Below are positions 63,691-64,000 of a stretch of DNA of 64,000 nucleotides, piece after piece. Position 1 is the first letter of the stretch; every line of letters starts with the position of its first letter. The notes under the pieces were generated by a model that saw only the letters and a list, made by a program, of their open reading frames with translations, was not told the DNA's origin and searched no databases. Source of the stretch: Ilumatobacter sp. Lineage in GTDB: Bacteria; Actinomycetota; Acidimicrobiia; Acidimicrobiales; Ilumatobacteraceae. Position numbers and translations under genes: made by a program. The stretch is from positions 1 through 64,000 of the forward strand of contig REDU01000159.1 in assembly GCA_007693335.1 (NCBI GenBank), written 5' to 3'.

Positions 63691-63847
63691 GACGGGGTCC
63701 TCTCGGGGAGCGATTCGGGGGGAGAGAGTGGTGACCCCGGCCGGTGGTGGGACCGGCCGGGGTCTGCCCGACGCGCCGTGGGTGGGACGGCGCTCGGGAC
63801 GCTTTCGTGCGGGACAGGCCCGCACGTGACCGTTGACGTTCGTCGGT
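63691..63847 (-). promoter_or_regulatory. ahpC-ahpF intergenic region with two hairpins
   Basis: Two perfect inverted repeats lie here: ACCCCGGCCGG (63734-63744) with CCGGCCGGGGT (63753-63763), and CGTGCGGG (63806-63813) with CCCGCACG (63819-63826). They may stabilise the ahpC mRNA end or attenuate read-through so that AhpC exceeds AhpF. No T-run follows either. Confidence 0.45.
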
Positions 63848-64000
63848 TCAGATCTTCCCGACGAGGTCGAGCGATGGGGCCAGCGTGTCGTCGCCCTCTT
63901 CCCACTTGGCGGGGCAGACCTCGCCGGGATGGGTGCGGACGTACTGGGCGGCCTTGATCTTGCGGAGGAGCTCGACGGCGTTGCGTCCCACGCCCTCCGG
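63848..64000 (-). CDS. ahpC: Peroxiredoxin AhpC, C-terminal part (starts beyond window)
   Basis: The last 50 residues are visible: [29 protein letters not shown] with the resolving cysteine, and SLDLVGKI at the end. This C-terminus is typical of the 187-residue AhpC. The enzyme reduces hydrogen and organic peroxides and is recycled by AhpF encoded downstream. Only the 3' part lies in the window. Confidence 0.92.
   Translation of the reverse strand, partial: PEGVGRNAVELLRKIKAAQYVRTHPGEVCPAKWEEGDDTLAPSLDLVGKI

Noticed and set aside
58965-63957. Two long plus-strand frames (727 and 825 codons)
   Set aside because: They mirror nifJ, oxyR and ahpF; no family features were found.

Overview
The window is about 68% G+C, densely coded on both strands, and carries actinobacterial hallmarks: an RskA-type anti-sigma factor, a monomeric isocitrate dehydrogenase, a 6C-type small RNA, Tad pilus genes, and many leaderless starts with a TANNNT -10 just upstream. 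Gene content fits a marine or soil actinobacterium, perhaps Acidimicrobiia (Ilumatobacter-like); that placement is inference.

Layout. 1-3335: minus-strand Tad/Flp pilus operon (flp, tadE, tadG-like, cpaB, cpaE cut by the window edge), with its A24 prepilin peptidase divergent on the plus strand. 3401-9847: LuxR-type response regulator, DEAD-box helicase, lipoprotein, and an operon of aldo/keto reductase, BtuF-like protein and MFS transporter. 9933-16138: central carbon metabolism (monomeric IDH, acyl-CoA dehydrogenase, citrate synthase, acyl-CoA carboxyltransferase). 16260-25205: winged-helix/TPR regulator, an ArsM-like methyltransferase interrupted by an in-frame UGA that is best read as selenocysteine, LysR regulator, a 6C RNA, HAD-PlsC fusion, nitroreductase, aconitase, GntR regulator. 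25305-41602: long housekeeping block: zinc ribbon, rsmD, coaD, coiled-coil protein, yceD, rpmF, plsX, acyl carrier protein, rnc, mutM, smc, ftsY, lipoprotein, ffh, rpsP, khpA, rimM, trmD, rplS, yraN. It links fatty-acid initiation, RNA processing, SRP targeting and ribosome maturation.

41618-55600: accessory metabolism and stress: crotonase, CsbD protein behind a sigma-B-like promoter, rpe, RNA methyltransferase plus ECF sigma/anti-sigma, psuG, two flavodoxin-fold reductases with a TauE exporter, MDR reductase and C-S lyase, DUF2254 and ICMT-like membrane proteins, glutaredoxin-like protein. 55638-64000: PhyH dioxygenase, then a minus-strand run in transcription order ahpC, ahpF, oxyR, nifJ, DHOD-like gene. 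This couples peroxide defence to an oxygen-sensitive pyruvate:ferredoxin oxidoreductase.

Most notable: (1) the likely selenoprotein methyltransferase with a SECIS-like hairpin at 18532-18571; (2) a small RNA with three C-loop hairpins at 19736-19862; (3) at least 23 genes with a -10 box placed for leaderless transcription; (4) a family of palindromic intergenic elements (core GAACTGTCCGCG) at four sites. No tRNA, rRNA, CRISPR array, transposase or prophage gene was seen.
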